DNA of 22,842 nucleotides from K189A clade bacterium (lineage in GTDB: Bacteria > Pseudomonadota > Gammaproteobacteria > Pseudomonadales > Azotimanducaceae), in NCBI GenBank assembly GCA_007571095.1, contig RKSB01000172.1, positions 1 through 22,842 on the forward strand. Direction: 5' to 3'. The position numbers and the translations under genes are program-made. The notes beneath the pieces are model-generated. The model made no database searches, had not been told where the DNA came from, and worked only from the letters and a program-made list of their open reading frames with translations. This document shows, one piece after another, positions 1 through 7,815 of this stretch (positions are counted from its first letter, which is position 1; every line of letters starts with the position of its first letter).

Positions 1-2
1 CC

Positions 3-1364
3 CTAGCCCAATAATTTTTCCGGTAGCCAGACGGCTATATCAGGCCATATCGCCATCATCACCAGCAAGAGCAGTTGAAGGCCGATGAAGGGCATGACGC
101 CTCGATACATGTCGAGAGTGGCCACTTCCGGAGGAGTAACATTGCGTAGATAAAAGAGAGCAAATCCGAAGGGCGGAGTCAGGAATGATGTCTGCAGGTT
201 GACTGCGATCATGAGACCAAGCCAGACCGGATCAAACCCCATGGCCAGTAGAGCGGGCCCAACAATAGGCACGACGACAAAAATGATCTCGATAAAGTCG
301 ATCAGAAAGCCCAGACCAAAGATCACCAGCATGGTCAGCAGAAAGGCACCCCATCGGCCGCCCGGCAGGTTGTCAAAAATGTGACGAATGAGTTCGTCTC
401 CGCCGTAGCTTCGAAACACCAGCGTGAATATCGAAGCACCGATCAGAATGAAGAACACCATGCTGGTCGTCTGTAGGGCTTCTCTGCCGGCTTCGGTCGC
501 AGTCTTTTTGTTCAGCTGTTTGTGTGCGATGGTCAGCACAAAGGCACCCAGTACGCCAACGCCCGCCGCCTCTGTCGGCGTGGCCAGACCGCCGAGAATG
601 GAGCCGAGTACCGCCACGATTAAAAATATCGGCGGCAACACCGACTTTAGCAGTTCCCACTTGCTCTCATCCCCTCGCTCTGTGGCGGGAAGCAGTTCAG
701 GTGTTCGCCACGCAATCAGGATCATGTAGAGAAAATAGAGCCCGACCAGCATCAGCCCGGGTATCAGGGCTCCGATCAGCAGATGTCCTACCGATACAGT
801 CCTGGGATTGAAGATGCCGATGGAAAGCTGTGCTTGCTGGTAAGCTGAGGACAGGGCATCACCCAGCAAAATCAAGGCAATTGCCGGTGGAATGATCTGA
901 CCCAGCGTGCCACCTGCACAGATGAGGCCGGTTGCCACAGAGGGGTGATAGCCTTGTTTCAGCATGGCCGGCAGGGCTATCAGGCCCATAGTGACGACGG
1001 TGGCACCTACTATTCCGGTGCTCGCCGCCATCAAGACTGCAACGAGGATGACCGCAAAGCCCATGCTTCCCGGTATTCCGCTGAAGAGTGCCGACAGGTT
1101 GCGAATCAGCTGATCGCCGATTCTGGCCTGAGTGAGCAGACACCCCATAAAAATAAACAGCGGCACCGCCATCAGGGTCTGAGTCGTGAGCACATCAAAC
1201 AGACGTACCGGAATAAAGCCCAGGTCCTGACTGGAGATGACACCTGTCAAAATACCACCGAAGGCAAACATCAGGCCGCAGCCAGCCAGAGTCAAGGCCA
1301 CTGGATAGCCGAGCAGAATCAGCGCGAAGGTGACCACAAACATCGACAGGGGAAAATAATCCAC
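3..1364 (-). CDS. dctM: TRAP transporter large permease subunit (DctM family)
   Basis: This is the large membrane subunit of a tripartite ATP-independent periplasmic (TRAP) transporter, which imports organic acids or related solutes using an ion gradient and a periplasmic binding protein. The 453-residue product is hydrophobic throughout and matches DctM in size and pattern: an N-terminal segment with GYPVALTLAG, the stretch FIFMGCLLTQARIGDQL near residue 70, and LATPTEAAGVGVLGA near residue 260, typical of the family. The GTG start abuts the dctQ stop (TAAGTG), so the two are translationally coupled; an ATG lies seven codons in. The small permease DctQ is immediately upstream. The substrate-binding protein DctP is not in the window and could lie just beyond the left edge. 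The substrate cannot be told from the permease. Confidence 0.93.
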   Translation of the reverse strand: MDYFPLSMFVVTFALILLGYPVALTLAGCGLMFAFGGILTGVISSQDLGFIPVRLFDVLTTQTLMAVPLFIFMGCLLTQARIGDQLIRNLSALFSGIPGSMGFAVILVAVLMAASTGIVGATVVTMGLIALPAMLKQGYHPSVATGLICAGGTLGQIIPPAIALILLGDALSSAYQQAQLSIGIFNPRTVSVGHLLIGALIPGLMLVGLYFLYMILIAWRTPELLPATERGDESKWELLKSVLPPIFLIVAVLGSILGGLATPTEAAGVGVLGAFVLTIAHKQLNKKTATEAGREALQTTSMVFFILIGASIFTLVFRSYGGDELIRHIFDNLPGGRWGAFLLTMLVIFGLGFLIDFIEIIFVVVPIVGPALLAMGFDPVWLGLMIAVNLQTSFLTPPFGFALFYLRNVTPPEVATLDMYRGVMPFIGLQLLLLVMMAIWPDIAVWLPEKLLG

Positions 1365-1871
1365 TTACGGTTTGCCAAGTCCGAGTTGAGTCAGTGCCTG
1401 TGCGATACCCGAGAGGCCTTGAAGAAAGAGCAGGAGGGCACTCAAGGGTATAAGCGTCTTCAAGAGAAAAACAGCGGGAATGCCGCCCGCTTCGGGCGAC
1501 CCTTCCAGAATGAGCCAGGAACGCAGTACGTACTCCCAGCTGCCAAAACCCATCACCAGAGCGGTTGGAATCAGAAACAGGCTGTGACCAAGCAGGTTGA
1601 CCGTGGCCTGCCGCCTGGCCGACCAGCGGTTGTAGAGCAGATCTACTCTGACATGGTTGTTGTGTTTGAGGGTGTAAGCGAGGCCGAGCATGAAGGCAGC
1701 GGCGTGCAGGTAAAGTGCCGTTTCCTGCAACAGCACGGTGGCTTGCCCGAAGCCGTAGCGCAGAATAACCACCAGATTGACAGCAATCGCCATCAGGGGA
1801 ATGAACCAGATAATTCCTTTGCCCACTCCTTCAATGAGGCCGTCATTGAAACTTTTCAGGGCGTGAAGCAT
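1365..1871 (-). CDS. dctQ: TRAP transporter small permease subunit (DctQ family)
   Basis: This is the small four-helix membrane subunit that pairs with DctM in TRAP transporters. The product is about 168 residues from the ATG at 1871, with four hydrophobic segments and the loop NNHVRVDLLYNRWSARR, a DctQ hallmark (HVRVD followed by a basic stretch). The open frame continues upstream to a TTG at 1946, but that would run into the end of ubiA (stop at 1903). The ATG gives a 31-bp gap instead and starts just before the first membrane helix, so I prefer it. The ribosome site is weak. It sits between ubiA and dctM on the same strand and is probably transcribed with both. Confidence 0.88.
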   Translation of the reverse strand: MLHALKSFNDGLIEGVGKGIIWFIPLMAIAVNLVVILRYGFGQATVLLQETALYLHAAAFMLGLAYTLKHNNHVRVDLLYNRWSARRQATVNLLGHSLFLIPTALVMGFGSWEYVLRSWLILEGSPEAGGIPAVFLLKTLIPLSALLLFLQGLSGIAQALTQLGLGKP

Positions 1872-1902
1872 CTTCAGAATCAAGGCACTTTCCGGCAAAC
1901 AC

Positions 1903-2793
1903 TCAGGCCAGAGTGGTGTCCAGAGCGATACCGCAGAACAGGACAAGTCCGACTCGGTTGTTGTGCTGAAAGGCGACGAAACACTGATCGGGTTTTCGCT
2001 CGAAAATGAGCTTCTGCTGATGAAGAAACAGACCTGCGATCACTGCCAGAGCCAGATAATAGAGGCTGCCAAGCCCGGCGACAAAAGACAGTGCGACAAG
2101 AGTTGCCAGCATGGCCGCCTGAAAAAGCCCGATCCACAGCCGATCGTAGCGACCAAAAGCGATGGCGGTGGATTTGATCCCGATTCGAAGGTCGTCGTCC
2201 CGATCCACCATTGCATACTCAGTGTCATATGCAACAACCCACGACAGGTTGGCTGCGAACAACAACCAGCAGGCCAGGCTCGGCCAGCTGGCCGTGACAG
2301 CACAAAACGCCATGGGTATACCCCAGGAGAAGGCGATGCCGAGAAACAGCTGAGGATAGTGGCTGAAACGTTTGGTGAAGGGATAGAAGGAGGCCAGAAA
2401 CAATCCGACAAATGCCAGCATCACGGTCAGTTGATTGGTCAAAAGCACCAGGCTGAAGGCAATTAGAAAGAGGACGGCTGCCACAATCAGGGCGTTTTTG
2501 GGCGCGATTCTTCCGCTCGCCAGCGGTCGGTTTTGAGTGCGCATCACATGCCCGTCAAAGTCCCTGTCGGCGAAGTCATTGACGGCACAGCCGGCGGCCC
2601 GAGTGAGCAGAGTACCGGCCAAAAACACGAGCAGGAGACGAGCTTCGGGCAATCCGTCTGCCGCCAGCCACAAGGCGGACAGCACCGGCCAAAGGAGGAG
2701 CAGGGTACCGATTGGCTTGTCTATTCGAACCAGTTCCGCATAAGCCCGCCAGGCTGGTGGAAAGCGAGCCAGAAGGCGCGACATGGCGGTCAT
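1903..2793 (-). CDS. ubiA: 4-hydroxybenzoate polyprenyltransferase
   Basis: UbiA is the integral membrane prenyltransferase that attaches the polyprenyl tail to 4-hydroxybenzoate in ubiquinone synthesis. The 296-residue protein shows both aspartate-rich motifs that bind Mg-diphosphate: NDFADRDFD at residues 72-80 and DTEYAMVDRDDD at 190-201. The latter form is specific to the UbiA branch rather than MenA or heme O synthase. Many hydrophobic segments fit the usual nine-helix fold, and the length is normal (E. coli 290). An alternative ATG lies three codons in. The nitroreductase gene ends 39 bp upstream and dctQ starts 31 bp downstream. Its usual partner ubiC is not next to it. Presence of UbiA implies a respiratory, ubiquinone-using organism. 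Confidence 0.95.
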   Translation of the reverse strand: MTAMSRLLARFPPAWRAYAELVRIDKPIGTLLLLWPVLSALWLAADGLPEARLLLVFLAGTLLTRAAGCAVNDFADRDFDGHVMRTQNRPLASGRIAPKNALIVAAVLFLIAFSLVLLTNQLTVMLAFVGLFLASFYPFTKRFSHYPQLFLGIAFSWGIPMAFCAVTASWPSLACWLLFAANLSWVVAYDTEYAMVDRDDDLRIGIKSTAIAFGRYDRLWIGLFQAAMLATLVALSFVAGLGSLYYLALAVIAGLFLHQQKLIFERKPDQCFVAFQHNNRVGLVLFCGIALDTTLA

Positions 2794-2832
2794 GACTGCC
2801 GGAAAAGAGGCTTCAGCGACAGGTGGACGGAC

Positions 2833-3498
2833 TTACCATTGGTTGAAGTGCACCAGAAGGCTGGCTGACTTGCGAGATGCCTTCTTGAAGTCGGTACCCA
2901 ACGTATAGGCCACCGGAATCAGCCCGACCTGCATCATGCTGTCGTAGGGAATGTTCAGCATTTCGGCCACTTCCTTTTCTCCGGCCAGGTGCAAGGTTGT
3001 CAGGCAGGTGCCCAGGCCCCGATTGCGGGCGGCCAGCATGAAGCTCCAGACCGCCGGAAAGATTGAACCAAACAGGGCACTTTGGACCATTGTGTTGCCT
3101 GCAACCGCTTCGTGATCGGTGCGACCGGCGATACAGGGGATTAAAAAAACCGGCACCTTGGCCAGGTTGTCGGCGAGGTATTGGGCAGAATCAACCACTC
3201 TTTTTTGGGTCGCTTCCGACTTCTCGTCCAACGAGTCATCGGCGGTGGGCGAGAAGGGACCGGTCAGATACTCAGCAAAGGCCTTTTGGTATATGTCCGC
3301 AATAGCCGCCCGCTTATCGGCATCATCGACAAAAACGAACTGCCACCCCTGAGCATTGCCTCCGGTTGGTGCCTGCAGAGCGATCTCGATACATTCAAGT
3401 AACACCGCTCGCGATACTTCTCGCTCAAAATCGAGCCGTTTTCGAACGGCCCTCGTCGTTTGCAGGACATCCTCTGCGGTCAGTTGAAGCGTGTTCAT
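2833..3498 (-). CDS. Nitroreductase-family FMN oxidoreductase
   Basis: This 221-residue protein belongs to the FMN-dependent nitroreductase fold, whose members reduce nitro compounds, quinones, enones or flavins with NAD(P)H as homodimers. Visible family features are the N-terminal TTRAVRKRLDFER stretch (the RRS/R-type FMN phosphate contact), ALQAPTGGNAQGWQFV near residues 40-56 (flavin-binding SPSxxN-like segment) and a C-terminal GLGTCLTTLHL followed by VGLIPVAY. The physiological substrate cannot be inferred. It is the first gene of a same-strand run with ubiA, dctQ and dctM, 39 bp ahead of ubiA. No convincing ribosome site precedes the ATG, although a GAGGA lies about 14 bases upstream. 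Confidence 0.88.
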   Translation of the reverse strand: MNTLQLTAEDVLQTTRAVRKRLDFEREVSRAVLLECIEIALQAPTGGNAQGWQFVFVDDADKRAAIADIYQKAFAEYLTGPFSPTADDSLDEKSEATQKRVVDSAQYLADNLAKVPVFLIPCIAGRTDHEAVAGNTMVQSALFGSIFPAVWSFMLAARNRGLGTCLTTLHLAGEKEVAEMLNIPYDSMMQVGLIPVAYTLGTDFKKASRKSASLLVHFNQW

Positions 3499-3931
3499 AA
3501 CGGTTACGAATTGTCCTCAGTTGTCTGTACGATTCCGGTTAATAGTCGGCTGAGTGCACCCTTGTTGAAGCACTTGCACCGGATTTGCGCGCCGATTTTT
3601 TGGCATTTCCGCTTGCTCCACCCTTGCCTGCGGAAACTCGGTTTTACTCCACGCCGCCGCAAAACACCCGGCCAGAGTCTTCGGGCGACCATGAGTTTGC
3701 CTTGTCAACTTTGTAAAAAGGACTCGCTGCTCACGGTTGGATTTTGCTGGTTTCAGTGATTGCAGTACGCAGACAATAACTACTTCATGGTACTCCGTTT
3801 TATTTTCAAAATACAGATTTCCATTCGAATTCTCTTTTTGCCGAGCGAACAGCCTCGCAATTCACCTTGCAATCAATGTGTAATCTCAGTAAAGTTACGC
3901 CCCCTCAAGAGACTGACCCTGTAAGGCAACC
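3499..3931. other. Intergenic region between divergent nitroreductase and argD
   Basis: This stretch of 433 bp separates two divergently transcribed genes. It becomes AT-rich towards argD. I see no tRNA, no clear terminator hairpin and no recognisable protein; the open frames of 62-99 codons here have no family signature. A candidate argD promoter sits at 3867-3895. No clear ArgR box could be found by eye. Confidence 0.5.
3867..3895 (+). promoter_or_regulatory. Candidate argD-argF promoter
   Basis: A TTGCAA at 3867-3872 and a TAAAGT at 3890-3895 are separated by exactly 17 bp, each matching the sigma-70 consensus at four of six positions. Transcription would start near 3902, giving a leader of about 30 nt before the argD ATG at 3932, with AAGG as a ribosome site. 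This is inferred from sequence only. Confidence 0.4.
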
Positions 3932-5104
3932 ATGACAGCCTTGATGCAGACTTATGCTCGTTTGCCGGTCGCGTTTGAACGCGGGGAAGGTGCCTGCCTC
4001 TACGACAATCAGGGCCGGGCTTATCTGGATGCCCTGTCTGGAATTTCGGTGTGTAATCTGGGGCACGCACACCCTGCGGTAACCAGGGCGATTTCCGAAC
4101 AGGCGAATCGGCTGGTGCACACATCCAACCTCTATCGCATTCCTCCGCAGGAGGCTCTGGCTGAAGAACTGTGTGGTCTTGCCGGCATGGACAGAGTGTT
4201 TTTCAGTAACTCTGGTGCCGAGGCCAACGAGGCGGCTATCAAGCTGGCCAGAGTTTATGGCCATAACAATCAGGTCAAGATGCCGGGCATAGTAGTAACC
4301 GAAGAAGCCTTCCATGGCCGAACCTCAGGCGCTCTGTCGGCGACCGCCAACCCGGCAATCCGAAGCCCGTTCGAACCTCTGTTGCAGGGGTTTTACCGCA
4401 TCCCTTACAACGATCTGGCCGCTCTTGAGAATCTGGCCGATCAACAGGACGACATAGTGGCGGTGCTGGTCGAGCCCATTCTGGGCGAAGGCGGCATAAT
4501 CATTCCAGACGAGGGTTATCTAAGTGGAATTCGGTCCATCTGTGACCGGCAGGGCTGGCTGATGATGCTCGATGAAGTTCAGACCGGTAACGGCCGGACA
4601 GGCCATTTTTTTGCCTATCAGAGCGAGGGCATTCTGCCCGATGTGGTAACAACCGCCAAAGGCCTCGGCAATGGTATGCCCATCGGAGCGACTCTGGCTC
4701 GCGGCAAGGCCGCCGAAGCACTGTCTTCCGGTAGCCACGGCTCTACTTTCGGTGGAAATTTTTTGGCCTGTGCGGCTGCTCGTGCTGTCATCAGAAGCAT
4801 CCAGACCGAAGGGCTTCTGGCCAGAGTGAGAGAGCTTGGTCAACTTGTACAGAATGCCTTTACCGAAAGGCTCAAGGGAGTTAATCAGGTTAAAGCCATT
4901 CGGTCCCGAGGTCTGATGATCGGCATTGAGCTGGCGAGACCGACAACTACCGACCTGGTGGCCGCCGCCCTGCAAAGAGGCCTGCTGATCAATGTCATCA
5001 GAAATCAGACGATTCGGCTGCTGCCGCCTTTCGTTATAAGCAATGAGCAGGCACTCAAGATGGTTGATGTCGTAACCAGTTTGATCAAGGAGGAAAAGGC
5101 ATGA
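3932..5104 (+). CDS. argD: Acetylornithine aminotransferase
   Basis: ArgD is a cytosolic PLP enzyme that transaminates N-acetylglutamate semialdehyde to N-acetylornithine in arginine synthesis, and in many bacteria also acts in lysine synthesis. The 390-residue product is a class-III aminotransferase with the cofactor motifs in order: SNSGAEANEAAIKLAR at 92-107, DEVQTGNGRTG at 214-224 and the Schiff-base lysine in TTAKGLGNG (K243). Length and motif spacing are standard for ArgD. Its stop overlaps the argF start by four bases (ATGA), and the pairing with argF supports the arginine role over other ornithine or GABA aminotransferases. Confidence 0.94.
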   Translation: MTALMQTYARLPVAFERGEGACLYDNQGRAYLDALSGISVCNLGHAHPAVTRAISEQANRLVHTSNLYRIPPQEALAEELCGLAGMDRVFFSNSGAEANEAAIKLARVYGHNNQVKMPGIVVTEEAFHGRTSGALSATANPAIRSPFEPLLQGFYRIPYNDLAALENLADQQDDIVAVLVEPILGEGGIIIPDEGYLSGIRSICDRQGWLMMLDEVQTGNGRTGHFFAYQSEGILPDVVTTAKGLGNGMPIGATLARGKAAEALSSGSHGSTFGGNFLACAAARAVIRSIQTEGLLARVRELGQLVQNAFTERLKGVNQVKAIRSRGLMIGIELARPTTTDLVAAALQRGLLINVIRNQTIRLLPPFVISNEQALKMVDVVTSLIKEEKA

Positions 5105-6000
5105 CTCAAGTCTGTCGTCATTTTCTGAATCTGCTGGATTGGCAGCCGGATGAACTCAAGGGCCTGATTGCTCGGGCCATCGAGTTGAAAAAGCAACCCT
5201 CTCCAGACCACAGACCGCTGGCCGGCAAAACGCTGGCGATGCTCTTTGAACAGGCATCGACTCGAACAAGAGTGGGCTTTGAGGCAGGCATGAACCAACT
5301 GGGAGGAGCCGCCGTCTTCCTGTCTCCTCAGGATGTTCATCTGGGTCGTGGCGAGTCGATCGAACACACCGCCAAAGTCTTGTCCGAGATGGTCGATGGA
5401 GTGATGATTCGAACACCGTCCTACGACAGACTCAAGCTGTTCGCTCAAAATTCCAGAGTACCGGTGATCAACGGCATGACTTCCTTGAACCACCCTTGCC
5501 AGCTTTTGGCAGACATTCAGACTTACTGGGAATTGCGTGGCGACATTGCCGGAGCCAAGGTGGCCTTTCTGGGCGACGGCCACAATATGTGCCGTTCTTA
5601 TGTTCGGGCGGCTCGCCAGTTTGGCTTTCAGCTGCATATCGCCTGTCCTTCGGGCTATGAGCCTGATCTGGCTTCTGAATTGACGAGTTCGATTATTCTG
5701 GGCAATGACCCGAAATCAGCGGTTGCGAATGCCGATCTGGTGGTGACGGATGTGTGGACTTCTCTGGCCCATGACGAGAGCGAAAAATCCTCTCGAATCA
5801 AGGCCTTTCTGGGTTATCAGGTCACTCCGGCCGTGATGTCCGAAGCCAGCGGGGATGCTCTCTTCATGCATTGTTTGCCGGCTCATGTCGGAGAAGAGGT
5901 ATCGGCCGATATGCTGGATCATCCGCAGAGCGTTGTCTGGACCGAAGCCGGCAACCGTCTGCACAGCCAGAAAGCTCTGCTGGAGAGGCTGTTGGCCTGA
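5101..6000 (+). CDS. argF: Ornithine carbamoyltransferase
   Basis: ArgF makes citrulline from ornithine and carbamoyl phosphate in the cytosol. The 299-residue protein carries the carbamoyl-phosphate loop STRTR (53-57), HPCQ (131-134) and the ornithine-binding HCLP (257-260). The ribosome site AAGGAGG precedes the ATG, which overlaps the argD stop. Two small departures from commonly seen family sequence are visible: GDGHNMCRS near 158-166, where GDGNNM is usual, and HCLPAHVGEE, where an Arg often replaces the Val. The gene is complete, but its last 190 bases are repeated immediately downstream in another frame (6010-6199). Confidence 0.95.
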   Translation: MTQVCRHFLNLLDWQPDELKGLIARAIELKKQPSPDHRPLAGKTLAMLFEQASTRTRVGFEAGMNQLGGAAVFLSPQDVHLGRGESIEHTAKVLSEMVDGVMIRTPSYDRLKLFAQNSRVPVINGMTSLNHPCQLLADIQTYWELRGDIAGAKVAFLGDGHNMCRSYVRAARQFGFQLHIACPSGYEPDLASELTSSIILGNDPKSAVANADLVVTDVWTSLAHDESEKSSRIKAFLGYQVTPAVMSEASGDALFMHCLPAHVGEEVSADMLDHPQSVVWTEAGNRLHSQKALLERLLA

Positions 6001-6009
6001 GGTCGAGTT

Positions 6010-6199
6010 GGGTTATCAAGTTTCTCCGGCCGGAATGTCCGAAGCCAGCGGGGATGCTCTCTTCATGCATTGTTTGCCGGCTCATGTCGGAGAAGAGGTG
6101 TCGGCTGATATGTTGGATCATCCGCAGAGCCTTGTCTGGACCGAAGCCGGCAATCGCCTGCACAGCCAGAAAGTTCTGCTGGAGAGGCTGTTGGCCTGA
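6010..6199 (+). pseudogene. Tandem duplicate of the argF 3' end
   Basis: This segment repeats argF positions 5811-6000 at a constant offset of 199 bp, and the similarity runs a few bases beyond the stop. I count 12 mismatches in 190 (about 94% identity) and no indel. Because 199 is not a multiple of three, the copy is out of frame with argF and has no start of its own, so it is a relic. Read in the argF frame it still encodes 62 residues ending in the same LLERLLA and stop. Seven of the 12 changes are synonymous; the others give four substitutions (T to S, V to G, V to L, A to V). hyuB starts 29 bp later. Confidence 0.9.
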
Positions 6200-6228
6200 G
6201 GTCGAAAGAGTTTTTTCGGGAGAAGCCA

Positions 6229-7815
6229 ATGGCACAAGTGTTCCAGAATGTCGTTGAGCTAAACCTTTTTTCCAGCCGAGTGCGTTCGGTCTGTGATCAG
6301 ATGGGCATGATCCTGAAGCGAACTGCGGTTTCAACCAACATCAAGGATCGGCTGGATTACTCCTGTGCGGTTTTTGATGAACAAGGCGGGCTGATCGCAC
6401 AGGCTGCCCATATTCCCGTACATCTGGGCAGCATGACTTATGCAATGCAGGGCCTGGTCGGTCGCTTTCAGTGGCAACCCGAAGATTGCCTGATTGTCAA
6501 CAACCCTTACATGGGGGGCACTCATCTGCCCGATGTTACGCTGATTTCACCTCTGTTCGTCGATGGCCTGCTGGCTGCCTTTGTGGCCAGCCGAGCACAC
6601 CACGCCAGTATCGGTGCCGAGCAACCAGGCTCCATGCCTGTTTCGGGTAGCATTGACGAAGAGGGTTTGTTGCTGGGGCCCGACTTCCTTCTTCGGAAAG
6701 GCAGGCTGCAATCGGCCATGATTGAGCAGCTGGGTGCTCTCGTGGACAAGCCTGCTCTCAACCTTGAGGCCTGGGCAAGTCATTCAGGTCTGGCCGACTT
6801 TTTTGCCCAAATCAGTGCCAATCGCAAGGGTCTTGAAACCCTGGGCCAGCTGATAGTCGGGTTGGGGCCTGGGCGTTTTCAGGCACTTGTAAACCAGTTG
6901 AATGACTATGGCACTCGTCTGGCGCAGGCTGTTCTGGGTGCTATTCAGGACGGTTGCTATTCGTTCGAGGACTGGATGGATGACGATGGTCTGGGCGGCG
7001 ACCCTCTGGCGATAAAGCTTGATTTGACGGTCAAGGGTGCAGTCCTGGAGTTTGATTTTTCCGGTACCGCCGGCCCCAGTCCGGGCAACCTGAATTGTCC
7101 GGCATCCGTCACCGCAGCCGCCGTACTTTATGTTGTCAGAGGGCTTTTGCCTGAGCACGCCCCCACCTGCCGAGGTGTTTTCGAGTCGATTCGACTCAGG
7201 ATTCCGCCCGCCTGCCTGCTGGATGCTCAATGGCCGTCGGCAGTTGCGGCCGGCAATGTGGAGACCTCAATGCGGATTGTGGATGTTGTTCTGGGTGCTT
7301 TGGCTCAGGCTCTGCCGAAACGAATACCTGCCGCCGCCCAGGGCACGATGAACAACCTGGCGATGGGCGTGCGTACAAGTGGACCAGAGCAGAACTGGGA
7401 CTACTATGAAACCATCGCCGGCGGACTCGGTGCCCATGCAGGCGGTGATGGTTTGAGTGCGGTACAGGCTCATATGACCAATACTCTCAACACGCCCGTA
7501 GAGAGCCTGGAACTACACTATCCTCTGCGGCTCATCCGCTATGCGGTACGCCGGAATTCCGGCGGAAGGGGTTGTTACCGTGGAGGCGACGGAGTGATAC
7601 GGGAATTTGAATTTACTGCCCCTGCCAGCATCAGCCTGTTGACTGAAAGGCGCGGTCGCAGACCCTGGGGTCTTGCCGGCGGGCAACCAGGTCAACCGGG
7701 CGAGAACAGACTGAATGGCGAACTTTTGCCGGGCAAAACGAATCGCCGAGTGCGGTCCGGCGACAGGCTGACGATCATGACTCCAGGCGGTGGTGGCTTC
7801 GGGGCTCCTGCCTGA
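6229..7815 (+). CDS. Hydantoinase B / oxoprolinase family protein
   Basis: The 528-residue product matches the HyuB family, the B subunits of ATP-dependent N-methylhydantoinases, 5-oxoprolinases and acetone-carboxylase-like enzymes. Typical features are the N-terminal stretch up to LKRTAVSTNIKDRLDYSCAVFD, the segment NNPYMGGTHLPDVTLISP near residues 90-107, RAHHASIG near 124, EFDFSGTAGPSPGN near 273 and the C-terminal PGGGGFG. A GGGAG ribosome site precedes the ATG. These enzymes normally need a HyuA ATPase subunit, and none is encoded nearby, so the substrate and partner are unknown. It follows the arginine genes on the same strand across the duplicated argF tail. Its last 41 bp overlap the convergent aminotransferase gene. 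Confidence 0.88.
   Translation: MAQVFQNVVELNLFSSRVRSVCDQMGMILKRTAVSTNIKDRLDYSCAVFDEQGGLIAQAAHIPVHLGSMTYAMQGLVGRFQWQPEDCLIVNNPYMGGTHLPDVTLISPLFVDGLLAAFVASRAHHASIGAEQPGSMPVSGSIDEEGLLLGPDFLLRKGRLQSAMIEQLGALVDKPALNLEAWASHSGLADFFAQISANRKGLETLGQLIVGLGPGRFQALVNQLNDYGTRLAQAVLGAIQDGCYSFEDWMDDDGLGGDPLAIKLDLTVKGAVLEFDFSGTAGPSPGNLNCPASVTAAAVLYVVRGLLPEHAPTCRGVFESIRLRIPPACLLDAQWPSAVAAGNVETSMRIVDVVLGALAQALPKRIPAAAQGTMNNLAMGVRTSGPEQNWDYYETIAGGLGAHAGGDGLSAVQAHMTNTLNTPVESLELHYPLRLIRYAVRRNSGGRGCYRGGDGVIREFEFTAPASISLLTERRGRRPWGLAGGQPGQPGENRLNGELLPGKTNRRVRSGDRLTIMTPGGGGFGAPA

Noticed and set aside
945..2009. A 354-codon plus-strand open frame
   Set aside because: It lies antisense to dctM, dctQ and ubiA, which have clear family motifs, and its Gln/His/Arg-rich composition is that of a shadow frame.
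3577..3603. Intrinsic terminator at the T run after GCGCGCC
   Set aside because: The possible stem has only about three pairs and no gene ends just before it on the plus strand.
3460..3759. Small open frames in the nitroreductase-argD gap, one ending in a Cys-rich segment
   Set aside because: They overlap one another on both strands, lack ribosome sites and show no family signature; the CxxC-like spacing looks accidental.
5855..6199. A 114-codon frame running through argF copy 1 into the copy 2 tail
   Set aside because: Its first half is an out-of-frame reading of argF and only the second half is protein-like; there is no ribosome site or slippery sequence that I can identify to suggest use.
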